DNA of 64,000 nucleotides from Aquisphaera insulae (GCF_011064615.1 NZ_JAALJH010000056.1:1-64000), one strand, 5' to 3'. Counted from the stretch's first letter, positions 9,097 to 18,834 are shown. A program made the numbers and translations. The notes: generated by a model from the letters alone, not told the origin.

Positions 9097-9365
9097 CGCG
9101 GTGTGCTCCTTCGTCGGGCGGGCGATCGATCGGGATGCCCCTCCAGGATACCATGATCGGGGGTGGGACGGGCGATCCGGGCAAGGCCCACGGGGTACGG
9201 CTCTGACAATTGTTACAGGATCGACGTTTTCTGGTTCCTAGGCGGCGCCGAAATCGTTAGATTCGGATGGGACACGCCGGCGCTGGGCCGGCGCATTTCC
9301 TGGGGATCGGACGAGCGGCGGCGGCGGACCGAGGTTCCTCGCTGCGGCGTCGGAGGGGATGGCCG

Positions 9366-10088
9366 ATGCGGACCTTTGAGGTGCTCGCCTGGATGATGGT
9401 TCCCGTGCTGGCCGGGGCCTACCACTACGGCCCGGGCCAGGAGAAGTTGAAGCTGGACGACGCCGGGCTGGCCCTGGCGGCGGCCGACCAGCTCGCGGCG
9501 GCGGAGCAGTGGTCGAAGGCCTCCGCGGCCTACGAGAAGGCGCTCGCCGCGCTCCCGGCCGGCAAGGTGGACGAGGCGCGGCGGATCAAGCTCCAGCGGG
9601 CCAAGGTCCAGATGCTCGACCGCCAGTTGCCCGAGGCCCACGCGGCGCTCGAGGAGCTCGTCGACCAGATCGAGGCCGATCAGTCGGCCGACCCCAAGCT
9701 GCGTGAGGACGTCCAGTCGTCGTTCGCGAGCTCGCAGTATTACATGACCTGGCTGATGCGCCTGGAGGGCCTGCCGGAGGCCGACTGGGAGCCGGAGATC
9801 GAGGGTGCCCGCCAGACCTATCGGCTGCTCGCCGAGCAGGCGGAGGCCCGCGGCGATGAGAAGACGGCCCAGAAGCATCGCGAGGATCTCGAAAGCGCCA
9901 TCCGACTGGCGCGGATGGAACCCGGCGATCTCCAGGCCCGCGACCTCCCCAAGCAGTGCAGCGGCTGCAAGTGCAACGGGGCCTGCAAGAACCCCGGCAA
10001 GAACAAGGGGAATAAGCCGAGCCCGAACTCGAAGAAGGACGGCCGCAGCGCCGGGGCCGGACCGCCGCCGGACGGCTCCGGGTCGTGA
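9366..10088 (+). CDS. TPR protein with cysteine-rich C-terminal tail
   Basis: A 240-residue protein with a hydrophobic N-terminus (MRTFEVLAWMMVPVLAGAY), probably a signal peptide or anchor. It is followed by helical repeats of TPR type (about residues 35-185), such as LAAAEQWSKASAAYEKALAA and RQLPEAHAALEELVDQIEAD. The tail carries CSGCKCNGAC (about 199-208) and then a flexible Gly/Lys/Asn/Pro stretch, an arrangement that could bind a metal. ATG 9366 is preceded by GGAGGGG with 7 bases spacing. Upstream in-frame starts would give an implausible Arg-rich leader. A TPR gene with a charged tail, close to vWA genes, recalls BatC of Bat operons, but this is context only. The large downstream gene follows in the same direction. 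Confidence 0.72.
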   Translation: MRTFEVLAWMMVPVLAGAYHYGPGQEKLKLDDAGLALAAADQLAAAEQWSKASAAYEKALAALPAGKVDEARRIKLQRAKVQMLDRQLPEAHAALEELVDQIEADQSADPKLREDVQSSFASSQYYMTWLMRLEGLPEADWEPEIEGARQTYRLLAEQAEARGDEKTAQKHREDLESAIRLARMEPGDLQARDLPKQCSGCKCNGACKNPGKNKGNKPSPNSKKDGRSAGAGPPPDGSGS

Positions 10089-10216
10089 ACGGGAAGCGAC
10101 TTGTCCGATCAGGAACGGAGGGCGTCCCGCCTCGGTCGCCACGGCGCGAGCCGGGGCGGGACGTGCTCCGCCGCCAGGGATTCCACGTCTTCGCACCTCG
10201 AGAGGCTCGCAACCCC

Positions 10217-13200
10217 ATGCATCCGTTCCGCGTCCCCCGGCTGGCCCTCGGGCTCGTTGCATCCCTCGCGGCCCTCGAACCCGGCCCGGTCCCGGCACAG
10301 ACGAGCGGGACGACCGTCATCAGCGTCCGCTCCTTTCAGGGCGCTCCCGCCGCCCCCCCCGTGACGGTGCCGTCGCCCCCGATGGGGACCGTGACTCTCT
10401 CCGGCGCCGTGTCCTCCAATCCGACGAACTCGAAGGCGAGCCCGGCATCGACCGCGGCGGCGAAGGGGCCGAATGAGCTCCCCGAGCCGGTCTTCGCCAT
10501 GACCGCGCAGGAGAAGGCGCAGCTCGATTCCGAGGCGCAGCAGCGGAAGCAACAGAGGACGCAGAAGATCCAGCAGGCCAGCTTCGACCGGCGGCCCTCC
10601 GCCATCCTCAAGGCCTGGGCCACGCCGCGCGAGGTGATGCTCGACGAGGGCAAGAAGCCCGAGGACAACGCGCAGCCGGCCGCGGTTCCCCCGTCGGTCC
10701 GGGTGATCCGGCGGCGTGCCGTCTCGGCTGCGACGGCGGCCCAGCCGGCCGGTGCGACCGGAGCTCCGGACCCGGGGACGAAGGGCGACCCGTTCGACCG
10801 CGGCCTCCGCGGCCTGCAGCTCGATGTCACGCTCGGCGACTGGCCGGCCGTGAAGACCTTCCTGGCCCTGCTGCCGAAGGACGACGGCAAGGCCCTGTAC
10901 GCGCAGTTGCTCCAGTCGCTGGCCAACGGCCAGAACGGCGGCCCGGGGATGATGCAGCCGCAGCAGACGATGATGAACGGCCAGATGGTCATGATGATGC
11001 CCCAGCAGATCGCCATGGAGAAGAACGTCTTCTCCAGCCGCGACATCCTGGGCCTGGCCGCCGCCGCCCCCGGCGGCCTGGAGAAGGAGGCGCTCGACCC
11101 GATCGGCCAGATCCTCCGCCAGTCGTTCGACCAGGGAAACGCCGTGGAGGACTTCATCGCCCGGGCCCGCGAGGAGCTGAAGAAGCCCACCTCGTCCGCG
11201 GCCCTCAACGAGCGGCAGGCGGCCAAGCTCCTCTTCGCGGCCAACGCCCCGGTGGAGGCCGGCACGTTCCTCCCGCCGCCGGAGAAGGCCGTCAAGGACG
11301 ACGACCGCGAGGCCCTCAACCTCCTGGCCCGCCACTACCTGGCCCTCCACGACCGCGACAAGAAGCCGGCCCAGCTCGAGCAGGCCTGGAAGGTCACCCA
11401 GGAGGCGCTCGCGACCGGCAAGGTGGACCGCGACCAGAAGGACGAGGCCGTCCGCCGGGCCGTCGAGCTCGCCCCGAAGGTCAAGGAGGGGCTCGGCCGC
11501 GACTGGATCGAGAAGAGCTTCACGGAGCGGCCCGACCGCGGCATGGAGATCCTCGCCGCCATCGGCTCGGCCACGTCCCAGGGGCTGCAGAGCCACGCCT
11601 TCGACACCGAGTTCCGCACCAAATCGATCGAGCTTCAAAAGCTGGCCGTCGAGGCCCTCCTCAGGGTGGCCCCGGGGCGGGCGAAGGCCTGGGAGGACAC
11701 CCTCGGCCTGCTCGCCGAGGGGTGGCTCAAGGAGGCCGAGTTCTCCCAGAAATTCGACTTCGCCACCAGCCTTGGGCCGCAGATGCAGTTCGATCCGTTC
11801 GGCAACATGTACTACTCGAATTACAACATGACGCCCGAGCAGATGATGGCCCGCCAGGGGAACATGCCCCGGGCCCTGCTCACCGGGGACGTGGTCAAGC
11901 AGCGCCCGGGCGAGGCCTGGCTGGCGGCCGTCGACGACGGCCTGAAGCCGCGGTTCTCGACCACGCTGGCGCAGCTCTACATCAAGGTCAACGAGGAGGA
12001 CAGGGCGTTCCCGTTCATCGAGTCCCTGGCCGCCACCCACCCGCGGCAGGCGAAGGAGCTGGCCGAGGAGTTCCTCAGGACCTGGACCAGGAACCACAAC
12101 CCGAACTCCGACTCCAACCAGATGCGTCGGAGCCGGTTCTTCTACATCTACGGCTTCGAGTCCCGCGCCGAGGGGATCCCGCTGACCCGCTCCAAGCAGG
12201 AGCGGAACCTCGTGGAGCTGTCCTCGTGGGTGAAGAAGCTGAAGGCCCTGCCGATCGGCGAGATCGACGAGAAGCTCCTCACCGGCGCCTTCACCGCCTG
12301 CCACAGCCCGGCGGAGGTCTACCGGCTGGACGCCATCAACACCGTCTTCGGCTCGTTCGATTCGCTCAAGCCCCTCACCCTGGCCGAGCTGATCCAGCAG
12401 ATGCGCGGCAACCTCATCGGCGTCTGGCGGCGGCCCGACGAGCAGGAGAAGCAGAAGACCAAGCGGCGCGAGAAGGACATCCGCGGCGAGATCCTCCGCG
12501 GCTACGAGGTCGCGACCTCGGTCGTGGACCAGGGTCTGAAGAAGTATCCCGATCACTGGGCGCTCGTGCTGGCGAAGGCGGCGATCCTCCATGACGAGAA
12601 CAACTACCGGGCCGAGATCGAGAAGTCGTCCGAGTTCGTCCCCCGCCGCCAGAGGGCGTTCGCCGAGTTCCGCCGCGCGGCCACGCTCTACAACGCCGTC
12701 GCCCCGACGCTCCCGCAGGCCGAGGAGACGGTGGAACCCTACGAGATGTGGTACGCCGCGTCCCTGGGCGCCTGCGACCTCCAGCACATCACCGATTCGA
12801 CCAATCCCGACGATCGCCAGCCCCCGCTGATCCGCCAGACGCTGGAGGCCCTGCCGGCGGAGGTCCGCGAGCGGCACCTCGGCAAGTTCGCCAACGCGCT
12901 CTTCACCCGCCTGAATGTGGTCAAGCCGTCGGTCAAGGTCCGCTACCTGAAAGGCGGGTTCGATATCGTCGGCGACCACCCCCAGGCGCACGACGCCCGC
13001 AAGGTCTACGACTACTACAAGGACCTGGTCACGGAGATCAAGCTCGAGGCGAAGGTGGACGGCCTCGACGCGATCGGACACGAGAAGCCATTCGGCCTGT
13101 TCGTCAACATCCGCCACACCCGCGAGATCGAGCGCGAGTCCGGCGGCTTCGGCCGCTATCTCCAGAACCAGAACAATTCGGGCTATTACTATTACAACTT

Positions 13201-14236
13201 CGGCCGGCCGCTGGAGAACTACCGGGACAAGTTCACCGAGATGGCGAAGCAGGCGCTCCAGGAGCAGTTCGAGGTCGTCTCCGTGACCTTCCAGGACGAG
13301 AAGGTGAACTCGCGATCCACCAATGAGTACGGATGGCGGATCACCCCCTATGCCTATCTCCTCCTCAAGGCCCGCGGGCCGAAGGTCGACCGGATCGCAC
13401 CCTTGCGATTGGACTTCGACTTCATGGACACGTCCGGCTACGTGATCCTCCCCGTCGAGTCGGCCGCGATCCCCGTCGATGCCGGCGGGGACGCCGGCAC
13501 CGGCGCCGGCCCGGTCCGGCCCCACGAGAAGCTATCCGTCACCCAGATCCTCGACGAGCGGCAGGCGAAGGACGGCAAGCTGATCCTGGAGCTGAAGGCC
13601 ACCGCGCGGGGATTGGTCCCCGACCTGGAGAAGATCGTCGACCTGAAGCCCGAAGGATTCGAGCTCGAGAAGGTCGACGACCAGGGGCTGTCGGTCTCGA
13701 AGTTCGACCCCGACGCCGAGGCGAACGTCGTCGATTCGGAGCGGACCTGGCTGGTCCATTTCCGGGGCGCACCGGTCGCGGATCAGCCCGCCAAGACGTT
13801 CCGCTTCGCGTCGGCGCGCGAGGACGGCACGGAGATGATCCACCAGCGGTACGTCGACGCGGATCTCGCCAAGGTCGGGCCGGAAGTCGTGCTCGAATCG
13901 AAATACGGCGAGCCGAGCCGCGCGTGGGCCTGGTGGCTGGCCGGCGGGCTGGGCCTGGCGACGCTCGCGATCGGATCGCTGATCGCCTACCTCCGGGCCC
14001 GGCCGAGGAAGGCCCGCGCGACGAGGTTCCAGGTCCCGGACGAGCTCACGCCGTTCAGCGTGCTCGGGCTGCTCCGCGACATCGAGCATCGCAACGGCCT
14101 CCCCGCGCCGCAGTTGCAGGACCTGAGCAGCTCCATCGCGCAGCTCGAGCGTCACTTCTTCGCCGGGACCGACGGCCACGCGGCCGAGCCCGACCTGAAG
14201 TCCATCGCCGAGACCTGGGTCCGGCGGGCGTCGTGA
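10217..14236 (+). CDS. 1339-residue secreted, membrane-anchored protein of unknown function
   Basis: I do not recognise a family over most of this protein. The signal peptide is MHPFRVPRLALGLVASLAAL, ending near PVPAQ (residue 28). Residues 30-200 are Pro/Ala/Gln-rich. A Met/Gln-rich insertion lies at about 237-270. The long middle part is helical and TPR-like in composition. One helix (about 1236-1258, WWLAGGLGLATLAIGSLIAY) crosses the membrane, followed by a cytoplasmic tail (FSVLGLLRDIEHRNGLP, then LQDLSSSIAQLERHFFA). This tail resembles short helical domains at the C-termini of BatD-type and other planctomycete membrane proteins. ATG 10217 is chosen because the upstream frame (from GTG 10085) lacks a plausible signal peptide. 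It probably shares a transcript with the TPR gene 129 bases upstream. Confidence 0.7.
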   Translation: MHPFRVPRLALGLVASLAALEPGPVPAQTSGTTVISVRSFQGAPAAPPVTVPSPPMGTVTLSGAVSSNPTNSKASPASTAAAKGPNELPEPVFAMTAQEKAQLDSEAQQRKQQRTQKIQQASFDRRPSAILKAWATPREVMLDEGKKPEDNAQPAAVPPSVRVIRRRAVSAATAAQPAGATGAPDPGTKGDPFDRGLRGLQLDVTLGDWPAVKTFLALLPKDDGKALYAQLLQSLANGQNGGPGMMQPQQTMMNGQMVMMMPQQIAMEKNVFSSRDILGLAAAAPGGLEKEALDPIGQILRQSFDQGNAVEDFIARAREELKKPTSSAALNERQAAKLLFAANAPVEAGTFLPPPEKAVKDDDREALNLLARHYLALHDRDKKPAQLEQAWKVTQEALATGKVDRDQKDEAVRRAVELAPKVKEGLGRDWIEKSFTERPDRGMEILAAIGSATSQGLQSHAFDTEFRTKSIELQKLAVEALLRVAPGRAKAWEDTLGLLAEGWLKEAEFSQKFDFATSLGPQMQFDPFGNMYYSNYNMTPEQMMARQGNMPRALLTGDVVKQRPGEAWLAAVDDGLKPRFSTTLAQLYIKVNEEDRAFPFIESLAATHPRQAKELAEEFLRTWTRNHNPNSDSNQMRRSRFFYIYGFESRAEGIPLTRSKQERNLVELSSWVKKLKALPIGEIDEKLLTGAFTACHSPAEVYRLDAINTVFGSFDSLKPLTLAELIQQMRGNLIGVWRRPDEQEKQKTKRREKDIRGEILRGYEVATSVVDQGLKKYPDHWALVLAKAAILHDENNYRAEIEKSSEFVPRRQRAFAEFRRAATLYNAVAPTLPQAEETVEPYEMWYAASLGACDLQHITDSTNPDDRQPPLIRQTLEALPAEVRERHLGKFANALFTRLNVVKPSVKVRYLKGGFDIVGDHPQAHDARKVYDYYKDLVTEIKLEAKVDGLDAIGHEKPFGLFVNIRHTREIERESGGFGRYLQNQNNSGYYYYNFGRPLENYRDKFTEMAKQALQEQFEVVSVTFQDEKVNSRSTNEYGWRITPYAYLLLKARGPKVDRIAPLRLDFDFMDTSGYVILPVESAAIPVDAGGDAGTGAGPVRPHEKLSVTQILDERQAKDGKLILELKATARGLVPDLEKIVDLKPEGFELEKVDDQGLSVSKFDPDAEANVVDSERTWLVHFRGAPVADQPAKTFRFASAREDGTEMIHQRYVDADLAKVGPEVVLESKYGEPSRAWAWWLAGGLGLATLAIGSLIAYLRARPRKARATRFQVPDELTPFSVLGLLRDIEHRNGLPAPQLQDLSSSIAQLERHFFAGTDGHAAEPDLKSIAETWVRRAS

Positions 14237-14258
14237 ACGGGCGTCGAAGTGGGGGGGA

Positions 14259-16547
14259 CTAATTCCCCTCCAGGACCAGATAGAGCGAGTCCTTCGGCAG
14301 CTTCAGCGAGAAGGTCTCGCCGGACGCCTGAGCGGGCACGGCCTTGCCGCGGTTGCCGTTGACGTCGAGCCTGGTGGCCGACTTCAGCCCGGCGTTCGCG
14401 ACCTTGAGCGTGATGTTCGCATTCTTGACGGCCCAGGGCATCTTGCCGGTGCTGAGGATCTCCTTGCCGCGGTAGGTCTCCTTGCCGTCGCCGCTCTTGA
14501 AGGTCACCGCCTGCTCGGTCCAGCCGGTGGGGCGGGCCTGCGTGCCCACCTGCACGAGGATCCGCCGGCTCTCCTTCAGGGGCCGGTCGTCGAGCGACAC
14601 GACCATGACCGTGGCGTAGTCGTTGCCGGACTCGATCGTGATGTCCTTCAGGGGGACGTTCGAGACGCGGTTGAGGAACCCCGTGGCCCCCTGGGCCTTC
14701 GGCGCGTTGATGGCGCAGATGCCCCGGCCGTAGTCCCAGGTGATCTCACCGGTCACGGCGCGGACGACCTTCTTCTTGTGGTCGATGAGCCGCCCGAGGT
14801 TGGCCACCTGGGTCTTCGCCACGTTGGAGTCGTAGACGACGCGGACCGGTCCGGTCAGGAAGGCGAACGGATCGACGGTGCCGCGGAAGGCGGACTTGCG
14901 GGCGGCCTCCCCCTCGTCCCGGTTGGGGTCGTACCGCGCCTCCTCGGAGATCACGGGGATCTCCCGCTGCCAGATCTGGCTGAGGGATCGGTGCTCGACG
15001 ACGACCGGGTCGCCCTGCCGGAGCATCCCCGTCCGATAGGCGAGCGCCGCCGCCGGGAACTGGCCGAGTTCCATGGGGGTGGCGAACTCCCATTTCTTCC
15101 TCGAGGCCGAGTCCCATTCGGCCCGATCCGCGGTGGACCATTCCGGCTCTCCGGCGGCGAACCAGTAGTAGGCGTCCGTTCCCGTGAGCGACTGGTAGGC
15201 GGCGACCAGGAAAGGGCCCTCCGACTGGTAGCCGAGCGGCGGCACCCAGTGGCTCTCCGTGATCAGCATGGGATGCCCGGCCACCTGCTTCAGGTCCAGG
15301 GGCAGGGCGAGCGGATTGAAGAGGACCGAGTCGTCGAGGAACCTGTCCCCCTTGTCGATCCTCCAGCCGACGTCCTTGCCGGTGTGCACCGGGCTGTAAT
15401 AGCTGTTGACGGCGATCACCTCGTTGGCCGTGTAGCTCCATCGTTCCGCATCGTTGAGGAGCGTGGCGTCCGCGGTCCTCCAGTTGCACGCGTTGATGAG
15501 CTGCTTGCAGCCGAGGTCCTCGCGGAGGTATCTCGCGGTCTCCTGGTTGAACCGGTACATCGTCTCGGCGAAGAACTGGAGCTGATCGTCCAGGCGACGC
15601 TTGCGGCCCCCCTGGCTCGGCTGGGTCCACTCCCAGATCAGGCGGATCCCCACGACGCCGCGCGCGAAGTTGTCCTCGGGCATGCCGTCGTTGCCCCAGG
15701 CCCGCGAGGCGGCCTCGAGCGAGCCGTACTTGCGGGACAGCCACTTGCCGAACTGCTCGCCCAGGATTTCGAGCTGCCGGCCCTTCAGGGCCTGCATGGT
15801 CCAGAAGAGCATGCTGTCCTCGTTCTGGAGCTGGATGATCCCCAGCCCCGGGTCCCTGGCCAGGGGGATTCCCGTGTGCGGGTTCGGGGTCGTGAGCAGC
15901 GCCTTGAGCCAGGCCCGGTAGCCTTCCTGGAGCGTCGGATTGAAGAAGAGCAGGCCGTTGGCATCGCGGCCGTCGGGCCAGCCCTCGATCCCCCAGGAGG
16001 CCGGGACCTTGGCGCTGGAGGCCCAGTACGCGCTCAGCGTGACATAGATGCCCTCCTTCTTCATCGCGGCCACGAGCTTCCAGGCGGCCTCCAGGAACTT
16101 GGGGTCGACGTCGGTGATCCGGCTGTCCTTGGCCTTGGGCTCGATGGCGCCGTGGATCCGGACCATGTTCACCCCGCGCTTGGCGAGGAAGCGGGCATGT
16201 CGGGCCAGGTCCTCGGGCGTGGCGTTGTTCTGGACATTGGTGTTCGCGGCCCAGACCCGCACGGGCTTGCCGTCGCCGGTGACCAACGAGTCGCCGTCGG
16301 CGCTGAGGCGGAGGAAGCCGCCCTGGCCGGCCGTCCCCTCGTTCAGGGAGCGGAGGTCGAAGACCGCATCGGGGCGGAAGTTGTCGCGATCGGGCAGGAA
16401 GGGCCAGGTGCCGGCCTCGGCCCGGGCGGCGGGCCTCCGGTCCGGGTTCTGCCTGGCCTGGCCGCGGACCTCCGTCGTCGCCGAGGGCATGGCGATCGCG
16501 AGGACTCCGAGGATCGCGACCCGCGAGGAGTGGCGGGCGAGGAACAT
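14259..16547 (-). CDS. Secreted glycoside hydrolase, clan GH-A (GH5-like)
   Basis: A 762-residue exported enzyme. The signal peptide is about residues 1-29 (VAILGVLAIAMPSATTEVRG). The fold is a (beta/alpha)8 barrel of clan GH-A: GVNMVRIHG (about 125-133) on an early strand, the probable acid/base in IIQLQNED (E243), and the probable nucleophile in HPMLITESHW (E431), the usual spacing and positions for the two catalytic glutamates. YYWFAAG follows on a later strand. The C-terminal 200 residues look like beta-sandwich domains. Family members act on beta-linked polysaccharides; the substrate cannot be told here. ATG 16547 is preceded by GGAGACC. It diverges from the cytochrome c gene, so the 162-base gap should hold both promoters. 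Confidence 0.85.
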   Translation of the reverse strand: MFLARHSSRVAILGVLAIAMPSATTEVRGQARQNPDRRPAARAEAGTWPFLPDRDNFRPDAVFDLRSLNEGTAGQGGFLRLSADGDSLVTGDGKPVRVWAANTNVQNNATPEDLARHARFLAKRGVNMVRIHGAIEPKAKDSRITDVDPKFLEAAWKLVAAMKKEGIYVTLSAYWASSAKVPASWGIEGWPDGRDANGLLFFNPTLQEGYRAWLKALLTTPNPHTGIPLARDPGLGIIQLQNEDSMLFWTMQALKGRQLEILGEQFGKWLSRKYGSLEAASRAWGNDGMPEDNFARGVVGIRLIWEWTQPSQGGRKRRLDDQLQFFAETMYRFNQETARYLREDLGCKQLINACNWRTADATLLNDAERWSYTANEVIAVNSYYSPVHTGKDVGWRIDKGDRFLDDSVLFNPLALPLDLKQVAGHPMLITESHWVPPLGYQSEGPFLVAAYQSLTGTDAYYWFAAGEPEWSTADRAEWDSASRKKWEFATPMELGQFPAAALAYRTGMLRQGDPVVVEHRSLSQIWQREIPVISEEARYDPNRDEGEAARKSAFRGTVDPFAFLTGPVRVVYDSNVAKTQVANLGRLIDHKKKVVRAVTGEITWDYGRGICAINAPKAQGATGFLNRVSNVPLKDITIESGNDYATVMVVSLDDRPLKESRRILVQVGTQARPTGWTEQAVTFKSGDGKETYRGKEILSTGKMPWAVKNANITLKVANAGLKSATRLDVNGNRGKAVPAQASGETFSLKLPKDSLYLVLEGN

Positions 16548-16709
16548 GGGAGGGTCTCCGGAATGGGGCGGCGATCGGGGTCGCGACGGCCCCGGCGCGT
16601 TCAGCATACAGCGCCAGCTCGCGGTCGGGGACTTGCCGCCGCCCGCTCCGGCCATGTATGATCGAACTTCGATCCATCTTCCACCCCGGCAGTCCCAGGA
16701 TCCGCGACC

Positions 16710-17198
16710 TTGTCGACCGAGGACGAACCGCCTCGCCCGGAGCCATCCTCCGGGCCCGATTTCGCCCCCGGACGATGGGTGTTCCTCGGGATGCTCCTGC
16801 TCGGACTTGCCGGCTTCGCGGCCTTCAACCTGCTGCGAACACCCCCCCCGCTCCCGCCGCCGGAAGTCGCCGCCGATCCGCTCCTGCTCGAAGGGCGGAA
16901 TGTCTACGTCGCGCGCTGCCTGACCTGTCACGGGCCGACCGGCCGCGGCGACGGCCCCATCGCCGGACACCTGACCGGGCCGCCGGTCGGCAACCTCGCC
17001 GACGGTAGATGGAAGCACGGCGATGCGCCCGCGGACGTGCTGAAGGTGATCACCAAGGGGGTCCCCGAGACCCGAATGGCCGGGTGGGGATCCGTCCTGG
17101 AGCCGGATCAGCTCCGCGCCGTTGCGGGGTACGTCTATTTTCTCGCCGGCCTACCCATCCCCTCGGAGATTCGCGAGGAAATCCCATCCCTCAGGTAG
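16710..17198 (+). CDS. Membrane-anchored monohaem cytochrome c
   Basis: A 162-residue protein with a cytoplasmic Pro/Glu-rich start, one transmembrane helix (about residues 24-42, VFLGMLLLGLAGFAAFNLL), a proline linker and a class I cytochrome c domain. The haem c site is CLTCHG (about 71-76), followed by PTGRGDGP. The likely axial methionine is in ETRMAGWG. The C-terminal helix AVAGYVYFLAGLP is typical of the family. It likely carries electrons at the outer face of the membrane; the redox partner is unknown. The start is a TTG with AGGA 9 bases upstream. It is monocistronic and divergent from the glycoside hydrolase gene. Confidence 0.85.
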   Translation: MSTEDEPPRPEPSSGPDFAPGRWVFLGMLLLGLAGFAAFNLLRTPPPLPPPEVAADPLLLEGRNVYVARCLTCHGPTGRGDGPIAGHLTGPPVGNLADGRWKHGDAPADVLKVITKGVPETRMAGWGSVLEPDQLRAVAGYVYFLAGLPIPSEIREEIPSLR

Positions 17199-17925
17199 CC
17201 GCCCGCGGCCTGCGATCGAAGCCTCGCCCGATCAGGCCATTCGCGACCGACGTGGAGGGGAAACTTCGTGGCTGAGTTTGAGAGTTTAGGCGTGCATGGT
17301 GGCAGATTTGATGCGTGCCGTCATCCGCGTTGGTGAGCGTCCCTTCACGTCCGAGACATCTCGGAGTTGTTTTTTCGAGACGTGCTTGATTTCTCGGGCA
17401 TCTCGTCACAAGTATGATGATCGCTGGAAGGAATGTCTGCGTGGTTGTGCAGAACCCATCCAGACGTATTTTTTCCGCCCTCCACGCCAGACCGTGCGCG
17501 TTGCGATTTCGAAGCAAGGATGAATCGATCGCCTCATTGGATCTCGTTCACGCTCTCCTAGTTTAGCAACACGGAGAGATCTGCGTTTTGCGCGGACCAG
17601 CGCGAGCTATCGTGTTCGCCCGCGGACATGCCGTAACCTCCTGGTTTGAATGCATTCATTGCTGCGCCGGTGGGCTTGTCTCGAGCATTTTGCCCAAGGA
17701 CGGGGTGAGGTTGCCAGGATTTTAGGAAGAGCAACGAGATGCAATCCGTCGTTTCAAGACACCAGGATCCGGGACAACTCGAGAGGATCCGGTTCGTCCG
17801 GCGATTCAGGCCGGCTGCGGCCGTGACCCGGGCAGGTCGTAAAGCCAAGCGGGATTATATTCCGCTGTGATCAGTCCACTTTTCTTGCCCACCAAGTGAG
17901 CCGACATACATAGGAGTTTATGTAC
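17199..17925. other. Gene-poor intergenic region, lower GC than its surroundings
   Basis: No credible gene was found on either strand across about 720 bases. The two open frames here (minus, 17191-17517 and 17558-17848) have no family signal, no clear ribosome-binding site and atypical composition. The stretch contains T-rich patches such as 17365-17375 and 17465-17475, which is unusual for this genome. Just after the cytochrome gene, 17207-17238 can form a bulged stem (GGCCT with AGGCC, and GATCG with CGATC). It may end cytochrome transcription but has no T-run. The right end must contain the promoter of the PEP-CTERM gene. Confidence 0.5.
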
Positions 17926-18732
17926 ATGAGTCACCATTTCACGAGCCGCCGTAGCTACCTCGCCATCGGGCTGGCCGCCGGCCTGGTAGGGCTCGCGCTC
18001 GCCGGACAGCCGGCACGTGCCGGCAACATCTCGATCACGATCTCCCAGGGCGGGCTACCCAGCATCCAGGTGGGCCTGGACTTCGGCAACTTCGGTGCGG
18101 GAACGACGGCCAATAATGTCGTGGCCGACACGGGCGCGCTGAATGCACTCCTCGACGCGTTCGGCTTCGATTTCAACTTCAACGCCCTGGGGGCCATTTC
18201 CAACTCGCCGGCGAGCGGCGTGAATGCGACCCTCTTGCTCACGGGGCAGGTCTTCCGCACAACTGCCGGCGGAGGAGACCAGACGATTACCATCGACGCG
18301 AGCCAGAACGACTACACTACTCTGGCTTCGGCTCCGGGGACCTTGACCAGCTTCTCCACGGCGAATTTCGTCCCAGGAGGCGGGATCAGCCAGATCGGCA
18401 CGAGTTACTTCGCCACGAGCAACACACAGGATGACACGAGCGGGCTGTTCACCACGGCACCTACGTTGACCCCACCAGGCGGCAGCGCGACTGAGCCTCC
18501 GCTTCCGGTTCCCTCCACGCCTGTCTTCTCGCTGACGAATCGCGTCGTCATCACCCTGCCCGGCGATACGACCGGCGGTTCGAGCCCCCCGGTCGACCAG
18601 TTCACTCACTCCACCACCGTCACGGCGGTCATCCCCGAGCCGGCCAGCGTGGCCATGCTGGGGATGGGGCTTCCCGTGGCTTTTATGGGCCTGCGCTGGC
18701 TGCGTCGTCGTCGGGTCTCCGCGATTAACTGA
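17926..18732 (+). CDS. PEP-CTERM sorted surface or exported protein
   Basis: A 268-residue exported protein. The signal peptide is about residues 1-33 (YLAIGLAAGLVGLALAG, then ARAG). The mature part is rich in Gly, Thr, Ser and Asn with no catalytic motif. The C-terminus is a PEP-CTERM sorting signal: VIPEPASVAMLGMG, a hydrophobic helix, then WLRRRRV. Such proteins are recognised by an exosortase and released or anchored during exopolysaccharide assembly. AGGAG lies 9 bases before ATG 17926 but only 3 bases before ATG 17920, so the downstream ATG is the better start. No exosortase gene is in this window. Confidence 0.88.
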   Translation: MSHHFTSRRSYLAIGLAAGLVGLALAGQPARAGNISITISQGGLPSIQVGLDFGNFGAGTTANNVVADTGALNALLDAFGFDFNFNALGAISNSPASGVNATLLLTGQVFRTTAGGGDQTITIDASQNDYTTLASAPGTLTSFSTANFVPGGGISQIGTSYFATSNTQDDTSGLFTTAPTLTPPGGSATEPPLPVPSTPVFSLTNRVVITLPGDTTGGSSPPVDQFTHSTTVTAVIPEPASVAMLGMGLPVAFMGLRWLRRRRVSAIN

Positions 18733-18834
18733 GGCTTCTCGGCCGTTGAGGGACCGGGCTGGGTAGTCCCCGCCTTCTTAAAGGGCAGGATTACCTCCTC
18801 CCGGTCGAAACGTCTCATCACGCGTTACCCCTCG

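Noticed and set aside
9195-9365. ACAATTGT palindrome and A/T-rich patch upstream of the TPR gene as a promoter
   Set aside because: I could not find -35 and -10 elements at acceptable spacing, so no promoter is called.
10109-13525. Long minus-strand open frame opposite the 1339-residue protein
   Set aside because: The plus-strand frame has a signal peptide, a transmembrane helix and gene-like codon use; the minus frame has low-complexity composition only.
17191-17517. Minus-strand frame of 108 codons after the cytochrome c gene
   Set aside because: No family signal, no ribosome-binding site and overlap with the end of the cytochrome gene; composition does not match neighbouring genes.
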